The translations under genes and the position numbers were made by a program. From Bacteroidota bacterium (GTDB lineage Bacteria > Bacteroidota > Bacteroidia > Flavobacteriales > Flavobacteriaceae), in assembly GCA_024278565.1 (NCBI GenBank), contig JAJRSY010000245.1, positions 1 through 7,779 of the forward strand: DNA of 7,779 bases, read 5' to 3'. Below the pieces are notes generated by a model. That model ran no database searches, was not told where the DNA came from, and was given only the letters and a program-made list of their open reading frames with translations. Of this stretch, positions 7,401-7,779 are shown piece after piece. How positions within the stretch are numbered: the stretch's first letter is position 1; each line of letters starts with the position of its first letter.

Positions 7401-7771
7401 CCTAGAACAGCAATCGCCTTGCTGTTGGTCAATTTTTTTTCTTCACCAATCAGTTTTCTGACCAAATTGGTAATGGTCCAAAACATGAAAAGTATGGTAA
7501 ATGCACTTGCTGCACCCGACACGAAATTTACCATTCTCGCTACCAGTTGGTCATTGCCAAATGCGAACATAGCGAAGAAGGCCCCGATTATCTGAAGCAA
7601 AGGTGCCCCTGGTGGGTGACCTACCTGCAGTTTTGCCGAGGTGGCAATGTATTCGCCGGCATCCCAAAAACTACTTGTGGGCTCAACGGTAATAAAATAA
7701 GTGATAAAGGCAATAGAAAAAACAGACCAGCCCAATATGGTGTCCCATTTTTTGAAATTTTCTGAAAACAT
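4427..7771 (-). CDS. DUF2723 / GT117-family membrane glycosyltransferase (protein O-mannosyltransferase-like)
   Basis: This is a multi-spanning inner-membrane enzyme of the GT-C superfold, predicted to transfer a sugar from a lipid carrier onto exported proteins or glycans. Donor and acceptor are not known from sequence. From the ATG at 7771 it has 1114 residues. The N-terminus carries a first membrane segment, then TVEPTSSFWDAGEYIATSA with Asp37 and Glu40 as probable catalytic acids (by analogy with protein mannosyltransferases), and GHPPG at 51-55. Several hydrophobic segments follow up to ~315, then an extracytoplasmic stretch. More segments lie at ~545-660, with NPYIFQPRERDYS near 580. 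A soluble C-terminal half follows, with GDNDTFP at 682-688 and a helical TPR-like region at ~945-1040. The frame extends two codons upstream to a TTG at 7777, but MFSENFKKW is the natural start; any upstream RBS is outside. Codon and base composition differ from the left genes (sampled G+C 40-53%). Confidence 0.9.
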   Translation of the reverse strand: MFSENFKKWDTILGWSVFSIAFITYFITVEPTSSFWDAGEYIATSAKLQVGHPPGAPLLQIIGAFFAMFAFGNDQLVARMVNFVSGAASAFTILFMFWTITNLVRKLIGEEKKLTNSKAIAVLGSGLVGSLAFAFSDSFWFNAGETEVYAMASFIMALLLWLGLKWTDNLDDPRGNKWLVLISFVVGLTFGIQFMGFLAIPSIGLLYYFKTYKEITVKNFLLANIAVVGLLMMVYKFSLTYVLQLFGWGEVFFINNIGLPFNSGSIIIGLLFIAAFYFGLSYTKKNNFKTANTIVLCLVFLFLGFSSWIMLPIRANANVVINENDPSDARSLLAYYNREQYPGVDSPVYGAYYSDAFAPAGKEKDEAPKYERDEKLGKYVIVNYYKNALQDAHEDHVGILPRMWSTQHAEKYMTYFGPLDFKMKQSNEELRVAVKQVKDGFANGEIDAEQYIGFIKRFGDYLEVQPPTVWQNIKYMFEFQFGYMYWRYFMWNFTGKQNDVQGRYNDNGNWLSGIDFIDSIRLGSQDNLPSDIKNNKGRNTYFFLPLLLGIIGLVFQISKNPKQFWVLFMFFMFTGIAIQFYTNPYIFQPRERDYSLVGSFYIFALWIGLGVYGLFDELQKFLTPKILAPAITAICLLAVPTVMAYQNWDDHDRSNRFTARSTAMAYLDSCQEDAGAILFTIGDNDTFPLWYAQEIEGYRTDVRVVCTSLFETDWYIDQMKRKAYESDPIPSQIGHEKYRWGSRDVMYHQNADDLFNKEVSKSRWSVQSFIDWIDNDRPKTKLRYYLEQKGADLSDYSENVLNIVYYPTNKLRIPVNKKNVLASGLVKQKDSALIVDYIDIDIPKSAITKKSMMMLDIIANNDWKRPIYFSGGSFDDAEFIWMKDYLQLDGLAYKLVPIKTERKNAFEMGRIDTDLMYNIVKKWDWGNSSDPNIYHDTQTRIQGVTFRGNLARLTEALVEENKIEKAKEIIDIAMTNLPLDQYGYYTLVEPFVDTYYKVGETSKAHGLFEKLKTKYQERLNYAAGTSSDQQYDNIDDIISDLEAYRRNIDILIINDDREMAEKETLIFNEYIDKFSHFYKDQIQEDESRPSLNADPDLLNTAPATSDSTIVDTTN

Positions 7772-7779
7772 GTGCAAAT

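Noticed and set aside
7173..7595. 140-residue plus-strand frame inside the GT117 gene, and shorter frames at 5851, 6584 and 7547
   Set aside because: They lie opposite the conserved membrane region of GT117, and their translations show no recognisable motif.
7775..7777. TTG as start of the GT117 gene
   Set aside because: An ATG two codons later (7769-7771) gives the N-terminus expected for the family, and no upstream sequence is available to support the TTG.

Overview
The window looks like a chromosomal segment of an aerobic member of the Bacteroidota, most likely a marine-type Flavobacteriaceae. The clearest pointer is the large DUF2723/GT117 membrane glycosyltransferase on the minus strand, a family typical of that phylum. 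The A-rich leaders without clear Shine-Dalgarno sequences and the CGCAGATTT-type intergenic repeat agree with this. The assignment is inference from protein style; no marker gene is present.

Layout. Positions 1-3595 (plus strand) are the 3' end of a [NiFe]-hydrogenase maturation operon. It holds the C-terminal part of HypX (cut by the left edge), HypE overlapping it by 11 bases, a 112-base gap with a long imperfect inverted repeat, and a six-bladed NHL-type beta-propeller protein. Facing it, with only 7 bases between stop codons, is a NicO/UreH-type nickel permease with a His-rich loop (3603-4325, minus). After a 101-base gap comes the GT117 gene (4427-7771, minus), essentially complete with its ATG near the right edge.

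How the genes fit together. HypX makes the CO ligand of the Ni-Fe active site from a formyl donor in air. HypE makes the cyanide ligand by dehydrating a thiocarboxamide on its C-terminal cysteine. The permease most likely supplies Ni2+. The NHL protein is the member whose role is not obvious; its position makes it a candidate hydrogenase accessory factor. The structural subunits and hypA/B/C/D/F are not in the window and are expected to the left of position 1.

Two base-composition regimes meet here. Hand counts of sampled 60-base lines give about 27-40% G+C in the hydrogenase/nickel part and about 40-53% in the GT117 gene. The change falls in or near 4326-4426, which suggests that the hydrogenase module was acquired and sits beside a resident housekeeping-type gene. 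I see no RNA gene, CRISPR array, transposase or integrase.
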